Position numbers and translations under genes: made by a program
The notes under the pieces: model-generated
Databases searched by the model: none
What the model saw: only the letters and a program-made list of their open reading frames with translations
Told to the model about the DNA's origin: nothing
Part shown: positions 9,756 to 18,566 of the stretch, in pieces
Layout: each line of letters begins with the position of its first letter
Position numbering within the stretch: the first letter of the stretch is position 1
NCBI RefSeq assembly: GCF_038562635.1
Contig: NZ_JBCFBO010000001.1
Coordinates: forward strand, 1,131,869 to 1,195,868
DNA from: Methanobacterium sp.
GTDB taxonomy: Archaea > Methanobacteriota > Methanobacteria > Methanobacteriales > Methanobacteriaceae
Reading direction: 5' to 3'
DNA length: 64,000 nt

Positions 9756-10751
9756 CTATTTAGATTCTATTTTACTTCTAACCTCAAGGGCCATTTCCAT
9801 TGTGGTTGCATTGCCGCCGCAGTCACAAGTTACTATTTTACGTTCATATAGGACTTTCATCAATGCATTTTCAACTTTACGGGCCGCATCATGTTCTTTA
9901 AGATAATCAAGCATCATCACTGCAGACAATATCATTGCAGAAGGGTTTGCAATATTTTTTCCAGCAATATCCGGTGCCGATCCATGCACTGGTTCAAATA
10001 AGCCATTATTTTCCCCAATATTAGCTGATGGTATTAAACCAAGTCCCCCAACAAGTCCTGCACCTTCATCTGAGAGTATATCTCCATATAAGTTCGTTGT
10101 GACAATCACATCGAACATTTGAGGTTTTGTAATGAAAAACATTGCTGTAGCATCCACATAAAAGTCACTGGTTTCAATACCATCGTAACCTTCAGCGACA
10201 TTATAAAAAGTATCTTTAAACAATCCATCTGTTTTTTTAAGTACATTTGCCTTGTGAACAGCGGTGACCCTGTTTCTTCCATTCTCTTTAGCATATTCGA
10301 AAGCAAATTTACAAATTCTCTCACTTGCTTTGGTCGTGATAATTCTTTTAGCCGTTGCACCATCTTCTGTTTCTTCTTCAATGCCAGAATAAAGGCCTTC
10401 TGTATTTTCTCTTACAATGATAAAATCAAGATCGTTGAAAATACTCTTCACACCAGGGTAAGATTTAACCGGTCTCAAATTAGCATAAAGATCTAATTCC
10501 TTTCGCAGTGTTATAATAGCACTTTTTTGGCTACGAATGGAGGTTACCGCTCCAAATAGGGAGGCGTCACAATCTTTTGCAATTTGAATTGTTTCATCAG
10601 GTATCGTGGTACCAGTTCGCCTGAAACACTCTTCTCCAGCGCGTGCTTTTTTATAATTGAACTTAATATCCAAAGCATCTAAAACCTGTAGTGTTGCATC
10701 CATAACTTCCTTTCCAATGCCATCCCCAGGTATAACTGCTATATCATACAT
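9756..10751 (-). CDS. 3-isopropylmalate / homoisocitrate dehydrogenase family
   Basis: This 331-residue protein belongs to the beta-decarboxylating dehydrogenases that act on 3-isopropylmalate (leucine pathway, LeuB) or homoisocitrate (coenzyme B pathway, AksF). It has the N-terminal IPGDGIGKEV, the substrate-binding LRKELDLYANLRPVK, VRENTEGLYSG, a catalytic Lys in HKANVLK, the metal-binding NLYGDILSDEGAG and the nucleotide-binding GLFEPVHGSAPDIAGK. The sequence alone does not settle which substrate is used, since methanogens carry two such enzymes. GGTGA precedes the ATG. Confidence 0.85.
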   Translation of the reverse strand: MYDIAVIPGDGIGKEVMDATLQVLDALDIKFNYKKARAGEECFRRTGTTIPDETIQIAKDCDASLFGAVTSIRSQKSAIITLRKELDLYANLRPVKSYPGVKSIFNDLDFIIVRENTEGLYSGIEEETEDGATAKRIITTKASERICKFAFEYAKENGRNRVTAVHKANVLKKTDGLFKDTFYNVAEGYDGIETSDFYVDATAMFFITKPQMFDVIVTTNLYGDILSDEGAGLVGGLGLIPSANIGENNGLFEPVHGSAPDIAGKNIANPSAMILSAVMMLDYLKEHDAARKVENALMKVLYERKIVTCDCGGNATTMEMALEVRSKIESK

Positions 10752-11408
10752 TAACTCACCGAAATATCCTTTGTTGATAATATATATTTTTCTGTATAAA
10801 ATATGCTTTTAATTTTATATCTAAAATTCATTTTTTAAAATGTTTTTGAATCTTAAAATAAGTCACATTCTCAATTAAATATTTTTAAGGTACTAAAATA
10901 GTTAATACCATTTCATATATATTTTACATAATTTAAATTATGTATATTCATTTAAAATAAAATTGTATTTATTTAATCCATTAAAATTAGGATAAAAAGT
11001 GGTCCGGCACCCTTTTAAAGCTTAAATATGGAATAGCTTAAGGGCACCATTGTATAGTATAACTTTAAAGAATATAAATTAAATGGCATTTGTGAAATAT
11101 GTCACATTATTGTAGATAAAGACTATTTTAGATCAGATAAGTTATTCTATTTAAATAATTAAATTATTATTTTAAAAATAAGGGATAATTAAACATGTGA
11201 TTCCATATAATAAGGACAATTAATCAATTGTTCATATTATTAATTACTTTTAGCAATTATTTTACAGAGATTATAAAGAAACTTTGTGCAAAATTATATT
11301 AATGTTAACTAGCATATAATAACCTACTTAAAACCATCCTTTGCGCATAATACTTTAACTAGAATATTTACATCAAAAATGAGGGTAAATTAAACAAGGT
11401 GTGATATA
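10752..11408. other. Long AT-rich intergenic stretch with a structured element
   Basis: About 650 bases between divergent genes carry promoters for both. The only G+C-richer part is 10999-11050, which can form an imperfect hairpin: GTGGT, CCCTT and AAGCT on one side pair with AGCTT, AAGGG and ACCAT on the other around a 12-base loop. No open frame of interest was found. Confidence 0.4.
10999..11050. ncRNA. Possible structured RNA or regulatory hairpin
   Basis: Three helical blocks are in register: 10999-11003 with 11046-11050 (one G-U pair), 11010-11014 with 11040-11044, and 11018-11022 with 11035-11039. They are separated by asymmetric internal loops. The local base composition is G+C-richer than the surrounding stretch. 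No T-tract follows, so this is not a standard terminator. It matches no RNA family I recognise, and strand and expression are unknown. Confidence 0.25.
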
Positions 11409-12407
11409 ATGTGGGACATATTCCAATCCATTGGAAGCATTGCCAAAGTTAAGGAAAAAGGATCATTTAGAAACTACCAAAAAAAGCTTAAAGGATATCA
11501 AGAAAACGAAGCCACCATTTTAATTGATATGGGAGTATTATGTTTCGAGAATGAAAACTTTGACAAATCACTACAGTATCTTGAAAATGCTCGTCGAATA
11601 TATTTTAATCTTGATGAAAAAGAAGCCGAAGCTTTCGTATCAGACATAATAGGAGATGTTTATCTTAGTAAAAGGGAGATAGATAAAGCTTTAACAGAGT
11701 ACCAGAGATCATTTAGAAGGTATGCCTCAATAAAATCACCCATGAAAAATGAGATGTTTGAGAAAATAAAAGAAGTAGAAAATATAAAAGAAGCTATAGA
11801 GCTTGCAAGTGAAGATAAAATAAATGCCAAGATGGAAGAAGAGTCTAATTATGAGGATGTAGATGAAGAATTCATTGATAATACTCCTGAAGAAGAGGAG
11901 TGTATAAAAGAAACATACACATGTAAACTTAACTATGAAAAAATAGCTCCTAAAATAGAAAATCTTATGGGTATAATTAAAAAAAGATACGCAGTTAAAG
12001 AATACCTGGAAAATAGATATGAAATAAGTTATATTAGAAAATCCCTTATTGAGGCACATAAAGACCTAGAACATGAAAAAGAAGCAGTACTATTTTTAAT
12101 AATGGGTAATTTTTTCCTTAAAGAGGAAAAAACATACAGTGCTATGCAAAATTTTAAAGATTCATTTAATCTATTTTATGAAATGGGAGATAATGAAGGA
12201 AAGGCATTTTCCCTTCTTTTTTTGGGGATAACATACTATGTATTAGGTAAAGAAGATAAAATATACAGTATATTTAAAGAAGCGATGAATATTCTTGAAG
12301 AATTAAAAGATATCGAAGGAAAATCAGCTGCAATAAATATTATAAATACATTATACAGCGAAGATATATGTTTAGATAACAAATATAGCAACACTGCTAC
12401 TACCTAA
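11409..12407 (+). CDS. TPR-like repeat protein, function unknown
   Basis: The product is a 332-residue, mostly helical protein. Residues 30-115 and 210-320 look like tetratricopeptide repeats (for example VLCFENENFDKSLQYLENARRIYF and KTYSAMQNFKDSFNLFYEMGD), with a highly acidic linker of about 40 residues near 150-185. Such proteins are usually scaffolds for protein-protein contacts. There is no signal peptide or membrane segment. The start has AAGGTG eight bases upstream. It stands alone, and no partner can be inferred from neighbours. Confidence 0.7.
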   Translation: MWDIFQSIGSIAKVKEKGSFRNYQKKLKGYQENEATILIDMGVLCFENENFDKSLQYLENARRIYFNLDEKEAEAFVSDIIGDVYLSKREIDKALTEYQRSFRRYASIKSPMKNEMFEKIKEVENIKEAIELASEDKINAKMEEESNYEDVDEEFIDNTPEEEECIKETYTCKLNYEKIAPKIENLMGIIKKRYAVKEYLENRYEISYIRKSLIEAHKDLEHEKEAVLFLIMGNFFLKEEKTYSAMQNFKDSFNLFYEMGDNEGKAFSLLFLGITYYVLGKEDKIYSIFKEAMNILEELKDIEGKSAAINIINTLYSEDICLDNKYSNTATT

Positions 12408-12675
12408 TTAAACTAATTAATTCCTTTAATTTCATATTATTTTTGATTTAGTCTTATAATTTATCTTTTTAGCTATTAATTTCTAAAATGTTATAAGAGG
12501 ATACTACTTAACTATTTTATAAAAATAAATTTTTAATACAACTCATTCCATTAAATATATTCCAAATGAAAGACAAATAATATATAAAAACCATCCAAAT
12601 GCCAATATTTGTTCTAAAATTGCAGTTATATTAAATTATAATCTGTAGGTTATGAATATCAAACAGGTGTATAAA

Positions 12676-13236
12676 ATGGAAAAGGAAGAAAATATTAAAA
12701 GATTAATCCAAAATTTTAAGGATAATGATGACCATGTTCGTCGTCAAACCTCAGAACTTCTTGAAGAAATTGGAGAACCTGCTGTAGATGAACTTATTCA
12801 AGCTCTGGAAGATGAAGATAGAAATGTTAGAAGAGGAGCTGCCCTCGCCCTTGGAGAAATCAAAGATGAAAAAGCCATAAATCCCCTTATAAAAACTCTT
12901 AATGATGAAAATAAATGGGTTAGGCGTCAGGTATCAGGTTCACTAGGAAATATGGGAGATGCAGCCGTGGACCCCCTCGTTGATGCTTTAAATCACCCTA
13001 ACTGGCGTGTTAGGGGAGGAGCAGCATGGGCTCTTGGAAAAATTGGAAATAAAAAAGCTGTTGAACCCCTTATACAAGCATTAGATGATGAAAGTGGTTT
13101 TGTTAGAAGCGGGACAGCATGGGCCCTCGGACAATTAGGAGATAAACAAGCCATTGAGCCCCTAAATAAAATTACAGATGATAAAAGTACTTTTGTTCGT
13201 AAAGTAGCAAAAGTGTCCTTAAAAAGACTGGAATAA
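12676..13236 (+). CDS. HEAT-repeat protein (PBS lyase HEAT-like)
   Basis: This 186-residue protein is made of about six 31-residue HEAT-like repeats of the PBS-lyase type. Each contains a variant of VRRGAALALGEIKDEKAINPLIKTL. Proteins of this kind usually act as small protein-binding scaffolds; some bind cofactors or assist enzyme maturation. The ATG at 12676 has AGGTG about eight bases upstream and is preferred over the in-frame ATG at 12652, which lacks a clear site. The gene lies between the TPR protein and malate dehydrogenase. Confidence 0.85.
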   Translation: MEKEENIKRLIQNFKDNDDHVRRQTSELLEEIGEPAVDELIQALEDEDRNVRRGAALALGEIKDEKAINPLIKTLNDENKWVRRQVSGSLGNMGDAAVDPLVDALNHPNWRVRGGAAWALGKIGNKKAVEPLIQALDDESGFVRSGTAWALGQLGDKQAIEPLNKITDDKSTFVRKVAKVSLKRLE

Positions 13237-13483
13237 AAAATATACCATCTTTTATTATCACTTTTTAAATCAAATAAGTCTAATTAAACAATTGGTTTAT
13301 ATTTACTTGATTTAAATAAAAAATCGTCCATCAAATTTGAGATACAACTACAATATTCATCAATTTATAAAAAATAATAATTACTTTTAATAATCATCGT
13401 TACATATAGTATTCAAGCATAAAGTTGGACTTTGAAGTATTGTTTAATTACTTTTTTTAATCTAATAATTTGAAGGTGTTATA

Positions 13484-14464
13484 TTGAAAGTTAGTATAAT
13501 CGGCGCAACAGGAAGAGTAGGCAGGGCTGCAGCATTCTGTCTGGCTGAGGAAAACTCAGTTAATAAATTAGTGCTTATAGCTAGAGAAGAAAGCGTTGAT
13601 AAAATAAAAGGAGAATCATTAGATATTTATGATGCGCTTGCTGCAAAGGGAGTATATGTTTCTATAAAAACTTCTTCTGATCTTAACAGTATTGAAGGTT
13701 CAGATGTAGTTGTTTTAACTGCAGGGGCTTCAAGAAGGCCAGGAATGGAAAGAGCAGATTTAGGCTCTCTTAATGCAGAAATAGTTGCAGATTATGCAAG
13801 AAAAATTGCAGAAATTGCTCCAGATTCAATAATACTTGTCATAACTAATCCAGTAGATGTTATGACTTATGTAGCTTTAAAAGCATCAGGATTTAGTAAA
13901 AATAAAGTCTTTGGCCTTGGAAATCACCTGGATTCCTTGAGATTTAAAAACTATATGGCAAAACACTTCCACGTGCATGTAAGTGAAATACATACCAGGA
14001 TAATCGGCCAGCACGGCCCGCATATGGTCCCTCTTATAAGTTCAACATCCATTGGGGGTATTCCAATTGAATATTATTCTGCGTGGGATTACTTCACAGG
14101 TTACAAACCATTTGATATTAAAAAAACAATTGAAACTGTAAAAAATGCAGGCAATAATATAATCAGTAAAAAGGGTGCAACAGAATACGGGCCTGCATTT
14201 GCTATTTCCAACATCGTAACCACAATTTTAAACGACGAAAGGAAAATATTAACAGTCAGCGCATATCTCGAAGGAGAAATAGAGGGAATAGATGATGTTT
14301 GCCTTGGAGTACCAGTTAAACTTGGAATAGATGGTATAGAAGGTATATTGCCAATAAAGATGAGTGAAGAAGAACGAGATAGTTTTATAGAAGCTGCAGA
14401 AATGGTTAAAAAAGATACAAAAAAGATTATGGAAAATTTAAATTTAAATTCAGAATATCCATAA
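13484..14464 (+). CDS. mdh: Malate dehydrogenase (LDH/MDH family)
   Basis: The 326-residue enzyme interconverts malate and oxaloacetate. It shows the Rossmann GATGRVG loop at residues 7-13, TAGASRRPGMERADL, the NPVDVMTY motif with catalytic-site residues, GNHLDSLRF, and the catalytic-His region GQHGPHMVPL, which replaces the common GEHGDSMVP. Translation starts at a TTG at 13484 behind AAGGTG. Together with the fumarase beta subunit at 2252 it fits the reductive arm of the incomplete TCA cycle. Coenzyme preference (NAD or NADP) cannot be read with confidence. Confidence 0.92.
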   Translation: MKVSIIGATGRVGRAAAFCLAEENSVNKLVLIAREESVDKIKGESLDIYDALAAKGVYVSIKTSSDLNSIEGSDVVVLTAGASRRPGMERADLGSLNAEIVADYARKIAEIAPDSIILVITNPVDVMTYVALKASGFSKNKVFGLGNHLDSLRFKNYMAKHFHVHVSEIHTRIIGQHGPHMVPLISSTSIGGIPIEYYSAWDYFTGYKPFDIKKTIETVKNAGNNIISKKGATEYGPAFAISNIVTTILNDERKILTVSAYLEGEIEGIDDVCLGVPVKLGIDGIEGILPIKMSEEERDSFIEAAEMVKKDTKKIMENLNLNSEYP

Positions 14465-14576
14465 TACTACTCTTTTTTGTTTATATACTAATTTAAATAA
14501 TCTTTTTTTAGTATTCAAATGCATTTAATCCACAAAATTAAATCTAATTTTATATAAAAATAAAAAGATAGTGGAG

Positions 14577-14876
14577 CTATTTGGTATCATTTCCAGTTAT
14601 AGGTTTTGTAGGTTTAGTATGATTAGTATTTGAGCTATTACTTGAACCAGACTTATTTGTAGTATTTGTAGTTACATGTTTTGTACTACTTAAGTTAGTG
14701 GATTTACTTTTTGAATAAGACGAATCAGAACCACTAGAATAGTCTGAGCCATTTGTTGAATTATTTGACAATGTAATATTAGGAATTATCTGTGTATTTT
14801 GAGATGCGAAAATGTATCCCACAACACCCAGTAAGATGAATATTATCAATACCAACCCAATGGTTAATTTTTGCAT
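14577..14876 (-). CDS. Small membrane-anchored Ser/Thr/Asn-rich surface protein
   Basis: This 99-residue protein has an N-terminal hydrophobic helix at about residues 4-24. The rest is an extracytoplasmic tail composed almost wholly of Ser, Thr, Asn, Gly and Lys, with many potential N-glycosylation sequons (NxS/T). It resembles an anchored, possibly glycosylated, spacer-like surface peptide. No domain is recognised. It stands alone between mdh and the nitrogen block, facing the opposite way. Confidence 0.6.
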   Translation of the reverse strand: MQKLTIGLVLIIFILLGVVGYIFASQNTQIIPNITLSNNSTNGSDYSSGSDSSYSKSKSTNLSSTKHVTTNTTNKSGSSNSSNTNHTKPTKPITGNDTK

Positions 14877-15183
14877 TATGGTTTCTCCTTGAATTAATTT
14901 TAAAACTTTAGTTCTTGATGCAAATCCATCAATAATTTGTAGATTTTTTTAGGGATTCATCTACTATGATTTGCAATAATGATTATGAGATATATTTGAA
15001 ATATTAATCTGTTATATATTAATTTATTGGAATATGATAGAATGCCATTTCTATTTTTTAGCATATTCATATCACAAAACTTTATATAAGTGTTCAATTA
15101 TACCATTCATCACTACCTAAATTTTGAACATTGTATAAAAAAAATAAGAATATGAACCATCTTTTCAGAAATATGTCATTTTC

Positions 15184-15211
15184 GGAAAATAGTTTCCGGT
15201 AAATTTATATA
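15184..15211 (+). promoter_or_regulatory. NrpR-type operator and TATA box of the pdxT-glutamate synthase operon
   Basis: GGAA-AATAGT-TTCC at 15184-15197 matches the GGAA-N6-TTCC operator of the euryarchaeal nitrogen repressor NrpR, with CGG flanks on one side and CCGG on the other. A TATA box, TTTATATA, follows at 15204-15211. Here the operator lies upstream of the TATA element, where it could block TBP/TFB, unlike the other sites in this window, which lie downstream. The first gene starts at 15278. Confidence 0.75.
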
Positions 15212-15277
15212 ATATTATTTTAAAATAGTATCAGCTTATAGTAACTACAAAGAGTCTAACAAACAGAGGAAACAAAT

Positions 15278-15856
15278 ATGACTACAATTGGTATTTTAAA
15301 TTTACAAGGAGATGTTTCTGAACATTTTGAAGCCATGAAAAAAACTGCATGCGACATAGGCAAAAATGTAAATGTTTTTAAGGTAAAAACCAGTGCGGAA
15401 GTTTCAAAGTGTGATGGTATAATAATCTCAGGTGGAGAAAGCACTGTTATCGGGAACTTAATGGAAGAAACAGGTATTAAAAAAGTAATAGTAGATCAAA
15501 ATATACCTGTAATGGGAACATGTGCCGGGATGGTTCTCCTTGCAAAAAAAACCGATTATGAGCAACCTTTGCTTGGATTAATTGACATGGAAGTTAAAAG
15601 AAATGCATTTGGACGGCAGAAAGTTTCATTTGAAGATGATATTGAAATTTTTGGTAAAAAATTCAAAGGCATTTTTATAAGAGCTCCCTACATTGAAAAA
15701 GTAGGGGAAAATGTAGATATACTCTCAAAGTATAATGAAAGAATTGTTGCAGTAAAAAGTGGAAAACATATTGCCACAGCATTCCATCCAGAGCTTACAG
15801 GCGATACACGAATCCACGAGTACTTCATAAAGGAGGTATTAAATTGTGCGGAATAG
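15278..15856 (+). CDS. pdxT: Pyridoxal 5'-phosphate synthase glutaminase subunit
   Basis: PdxT (192 residues) hydrolyses glutamine and channels ammonia to PdxS for pyridoxal 5'-phosphate synthesis. The class I glutaminase features are visible: an ISGGESTV oxyanion region near residue 50, the nucleophile Cys in GTCAGM near 82 and FHPE near 170. GAGGAAA precedes the ATG. The gene overlaps the next one by 13 bases and is the first gene of the NrpR-controlled glutamate synthase operon. Its partner PdxS is encoded 11 kb away at 27023. Confidence 0.95.
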   Translation: MTTIGILNLQGDVSEHFEAMKKTACDIGKNVNVFKVKTSAEVSKCDGIIISGGESTVIGNLMEETGIKKVIVDQNIPVMGTCAGMVLLAKKTDYEQPLLGLIDMEVKRNAFGRQKVSFEDDIEIFGKKFKGIFIRAPYIEKVGENVDILSKYNERIVAVKSGKHIATAFHPELTGDTRIHEYFIKEVLNCAE

Positions 15857-16761
15857 CCGGAGTCGTATTTAAAGACAAAAAACTTCACCCCGTAGGAGAA
15901 ATCATGACCAGAATGCTTGATGCCCTACAACACAGAGGCCCAGATTCTGCAGGTTTTTCCATATATGGAGGCCTTGGTCTAGCAGAAAACGAATATCTGC
16001 TAAATATTGAGGTAAAAGAAAAACCGGGTCTTTTAGATCAAGTTAAAGAAGCAGTAAACACAGTTACACAGATCGAAACAGAAGAAATAATTCCATCCGT
16101 GGAAAACTACAACATTTACAGATGTAAAATAGCCCTTAATTCATTTGAGGAACTTAAACCACTCATCATGGACGTGGATAAGTTAGAAGATGTAATTGTA
16201 CTTAATGGAAGTCATTCATTTGAAATGATAAAGGATGTAGGATCTGTAAAAGAAATTGCAGATAGATATGATACTTATTCAAAAATGGGAACCCATGCAA
16301 TAGGTCATACAAGGTTTTCCACCGAAAGTATAGTTGACCGTTACCATGCACACCCATTCCAGAGTTATATTACAGCAGATATAACTGTGGTTCACAATGG
16401 TCAAATTACTAATTACTGGAAAATAAGGGATCCTTTAGAAAGGAAAGGACATATATTCGAGACAAATAACGATACAGAATGTATTGTGCATTACATAGCT
16501 GATAAATTACACGAAGGCTACAAACTTGAGGAAGCCTTAGAACAATCAGTGAAAGATATGGATGGCCCATTCTCATACATCGTTGGAACACCAAATGGTG
16601 TTGGAATAGCCAAAGATCAATTAGGACTCAGACCTGGTGTTCTTGCTGAAAATGATGAAGTGTTCGCCATAGCCTCTGAAGAGGTTTCTCTTCGTGCAGT
16701 AATGGATACACACGATATAGACCAAATATCACCAGGGGAAACAAGGGCATATACAATTTAA
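15844..16761 (+). CDS. Glutamate synthase subunit with class II glutaminase domain
   Basis: This 305-residue protein is the glutaminase subunit of the archaeal, split glutamate synthase. The start is a TTG at 15844 behind AGGAGGT (inside pdxT), so processing exposes the catalytic Cys2 of the N-terminal-nucleophile motif CGIAGVV. HRGPDSAG, GHTRFSTES and HNGQITN follow as in GltB and PurF N-terminal domains. An insertion of about 100 residues (around 55-145) separates the first strands from the HTRF motif. Ammonia would pass to the FMN subunit encoded at 18567. Confidence 0.9.
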   Translation: MCGIAGVVFKDKKLHPVGEIMTRMLDALQHRGPDSAGFSIYGGLGLAENEYLLNIEVKEKPGLLDQVKEAVNTVTQIETEEIIPSVENYNIYRCKIALNSFEELKPLIMDVDKLEDVIVLNGSHSFEMIKDVGSVKEIADRYDTYSKMGTHAIGHTRFSTESIVDRYHAHPFQSYITADITVVHNGQITNYWKIRDPLERKGHIFETNNDTECIVHYIADKLHEGYKLEEALEQSVKDMDGPFSYIVGTPNGVGIAKDQLGLRPGVLAENDEVFAIASEEVSLRAVMDTHDIDQISPGETRAYTI

Positions 16762-16778
16762 CAGGTTTAGGTGATTTC

Positions 16779-17468
16779 ATGAGTGAAATAGTAATTGATG
16801 CTAATTCAAAAGAACCAAGGGAAATAAATCGTGCCATTAAAAAAGCTGCCAAAGAACACGATAAAATCATTATAAAAAATCCAAATGCTATGCATTATAT
16901 GCTTGCAGGGCTTACAGATCCAGTGGAAGTTGTAATTGAAGGTTCCGCAGGTTACTTTGCAGGTACCATGATAGATGGAGCTAAAGTACACATAACTGAA
17001 AATGCAGGATGGTTCCCAGCAGATAATATGACTGGTGGAGAAGTCATAATAGATGGGGCAGCTGGAGACGGCGTTGGACAGGGCATATACGACGGTACTG
17101 TTGTTGTACGAAGGAATGTAGGTTCCAGAACTGGAGAAATAATGAAGAATGGTACCATAATAGTTGGTGGAAATTCTGGATTTATGAGCGGGCTTTTCAT
17201 GATGGGAGGACGTATAATCGTGCTTGGAAATATTTCAGATGACGCGGGTGAATCCATAATAAGAGGAACCATATACGTTCTTGGAGATATAAAAAGCCTT
17301 GGTAAAAATGCCAAAATTGAAGAAATTGACGATGAAGATAAAAAAGAACTTAAAGAACTCTTACCTGCTTACGGATTTGAACTAGAAGAAGGAAAATACG
17401 ATGAGTTCAGAAAAATAGTTCCACGAAGTAAACGACCTTTCTATGGTAAAGATACAGAGGAAGGATAA
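16779..17468 (+). CDS. Glutamate synthase GXGXG-domain subunit
   Basis: This 229-residue protein is the stand-alone form of the C-terminal GXGXG beta-helix domain of glutamate synthase (also found in FwdC/FmdC). Repeating turns such as GSAGYFAGTMIDGAKVHI, GAAGDGVGQGIYDG and GGNSGFMSGLFMMGG show the right-handed helix. A roughly 40-residue acidic/basic tail follows. In the enzyme this domain is structural and helps couple the glutaminase and synthase sites. It lies 17 bases after the glutaminase gene in the same operon. Confidence 0.9.
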   Translation: MSEIVIDANSKEPREINRAIKKAAKEHDKIIIKNPNAMHYMLAGLTDPVEVVIEGSAGYFAGTMIDGAKVHITENAGWFPADNMTGGEVIIDGAAGDGVGQGIYDGTVVVRRNVGSRTGEIMKNGTIIVGGNSGFMSGLFMMGGRIIVLGNISDDAGESIIRGTIYVLGDIKSLGKNAKIEEIDDEDKKELKELLPAYGFELEEGKYDEFRKIVPRSKRPFYGKDTEEG

Positions 17469-17480
17469 GGGGGCGATACT

Positions 17481-18566
17481 ATTACACAAGAACAAAAAGT
17501 CGCGATGGTTGGGACACCATGCCAAATGGTCGCAGCAACTAAAATGGACAAACTCCTTAATGAAGAATTCCCAGTAGATATTAAAATTGGACTTTTCTGT
17601 ATGGAGAATTTCTCTTATTCATACATGAAGGAAATGCTTAAAGAATACGATGCAGATATGAAGGATGTTTTAGAATGCAGAGTTGAAAAAGGACATGTAT
17701 GGTTCTTTTTAACAGAAGACAGGACTGTGAAAATTCCTTTAAGCAAGGCAAAAAAATGCGTCCGTAAAAACTGTACAGTATGTACGGACTTCACATCAGA
17801 ACTTTCAGATGTATCAGTAGGTTCTGTAGGCTCTCCGGAAGGATGGTCCACAGTTATAATAAGGACTGAAAAAGGATTAAAACTCATAGAAGCTGCAGAA
17901 AAAGACAATTATATACAAACAAAACCAATTGCAGATTCTGGACTTAAAATAATGGAAAAACTTGCAAAAAAGAAAAAAAGTGAAAGCAAGGAAGAAATTA
18001 AAAAAAGGGAAAGAGTTGGAAGACCTGTATTATACAGAAGGGAAATATTTGGAGACGAATATGAAAATGAGGTTTCAAACTGCACTTTCCAGGACTTAAA
18101 AGGAGACGTAGTAGATATAGGTGCATGTGTCCTCTGCGGAGCATGTGTTTACGCATGTCCTGAAGAAGCCGTTGCAATAAAAGACAGGAAACCTGAACTT
18201 GTAGGTAAATGTGTTGAAGGATGCAACGCATGTTATGTTGCATGTCCTAGGACATATATTCCAGATGAAATATTAAGCAAAGAAGCCGATAACAAGCCAT
18301 TTGGAGATTACATCAAAATAGTATCTGTAAAAGCCCCTATGGTAAAAGGTCAGGACGGAGGAGTTGCAACAGCTCTCTTAACCTATGCATTATCCAGCAA
18401 TATGGTTGATAGTGCCATGATTGTTGATAAAAGCAGTATTGAACCATGGAAACCCGAAGCTAAGATTACAGATAATATTGCAGAAGTTCTTAAGGCTTCA
18501 GGAACTAAATACTCAGCCTGCCCAATTTTTAAACCACTTAAAGAATCTAAAGAGGGGGGAAGTTAA
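17481..18566 (+). CDS. FrhB-like, ferredoxin-domain subunit of glutamate synthase, possible ATT start
   Basis: The protein of about 361 residues combines a shortened F420-dehydrogenase beta-subunit (FrhB/FdhB) domain with a two-cluster 4Fe-4S segment. The FrhB part has KVAMVGTPCQ near the N terminus and a Cys-rich CVRKNCTVC. The ferredoxin part has CVLCGACVYACP followed by CVEGCNACYVACP. It is probably the electron-input subunit. The first ATG (17505) would cut the first beta strand in half and has no ribosome-binding site. GGGGGC before an in-frame ATT at 17481 suggests that non-standard start; the exact start is uncertain. It abuts the next gene directly. Confidence 0.8.
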   Translation: MTQEQKVAMVGTPCQMVAATKMDKLLNEEFPVDIKIGLFCMENFSYSYMKEMLKEYDADMKDVLECRVEKGHVWFFLTEDRTVKIPLSKAKKCVRKNCTVCTDFTSELSDVSVGSVGSPEGWSTVIIRTEKGLKLIEAAEKDNYIQTKPIADSGLKIMEKLAKKKKSESKEEIKKRERVGRPVLYRREIFGDEYENEVSNCTFQDLKGDVVDIGACVLCGACVYACPEEAVAIKDRKPELVGKCVEGCNACYVACPRTYIPDEILSKEADNKPFGDYIKIVSVKAPMVKGQDGGVATALLTYALSSNMVDSAMIVDKSSIEPWKPEAKITDNIAEVLKASGTKYSACPIFKPLKESKEGGS

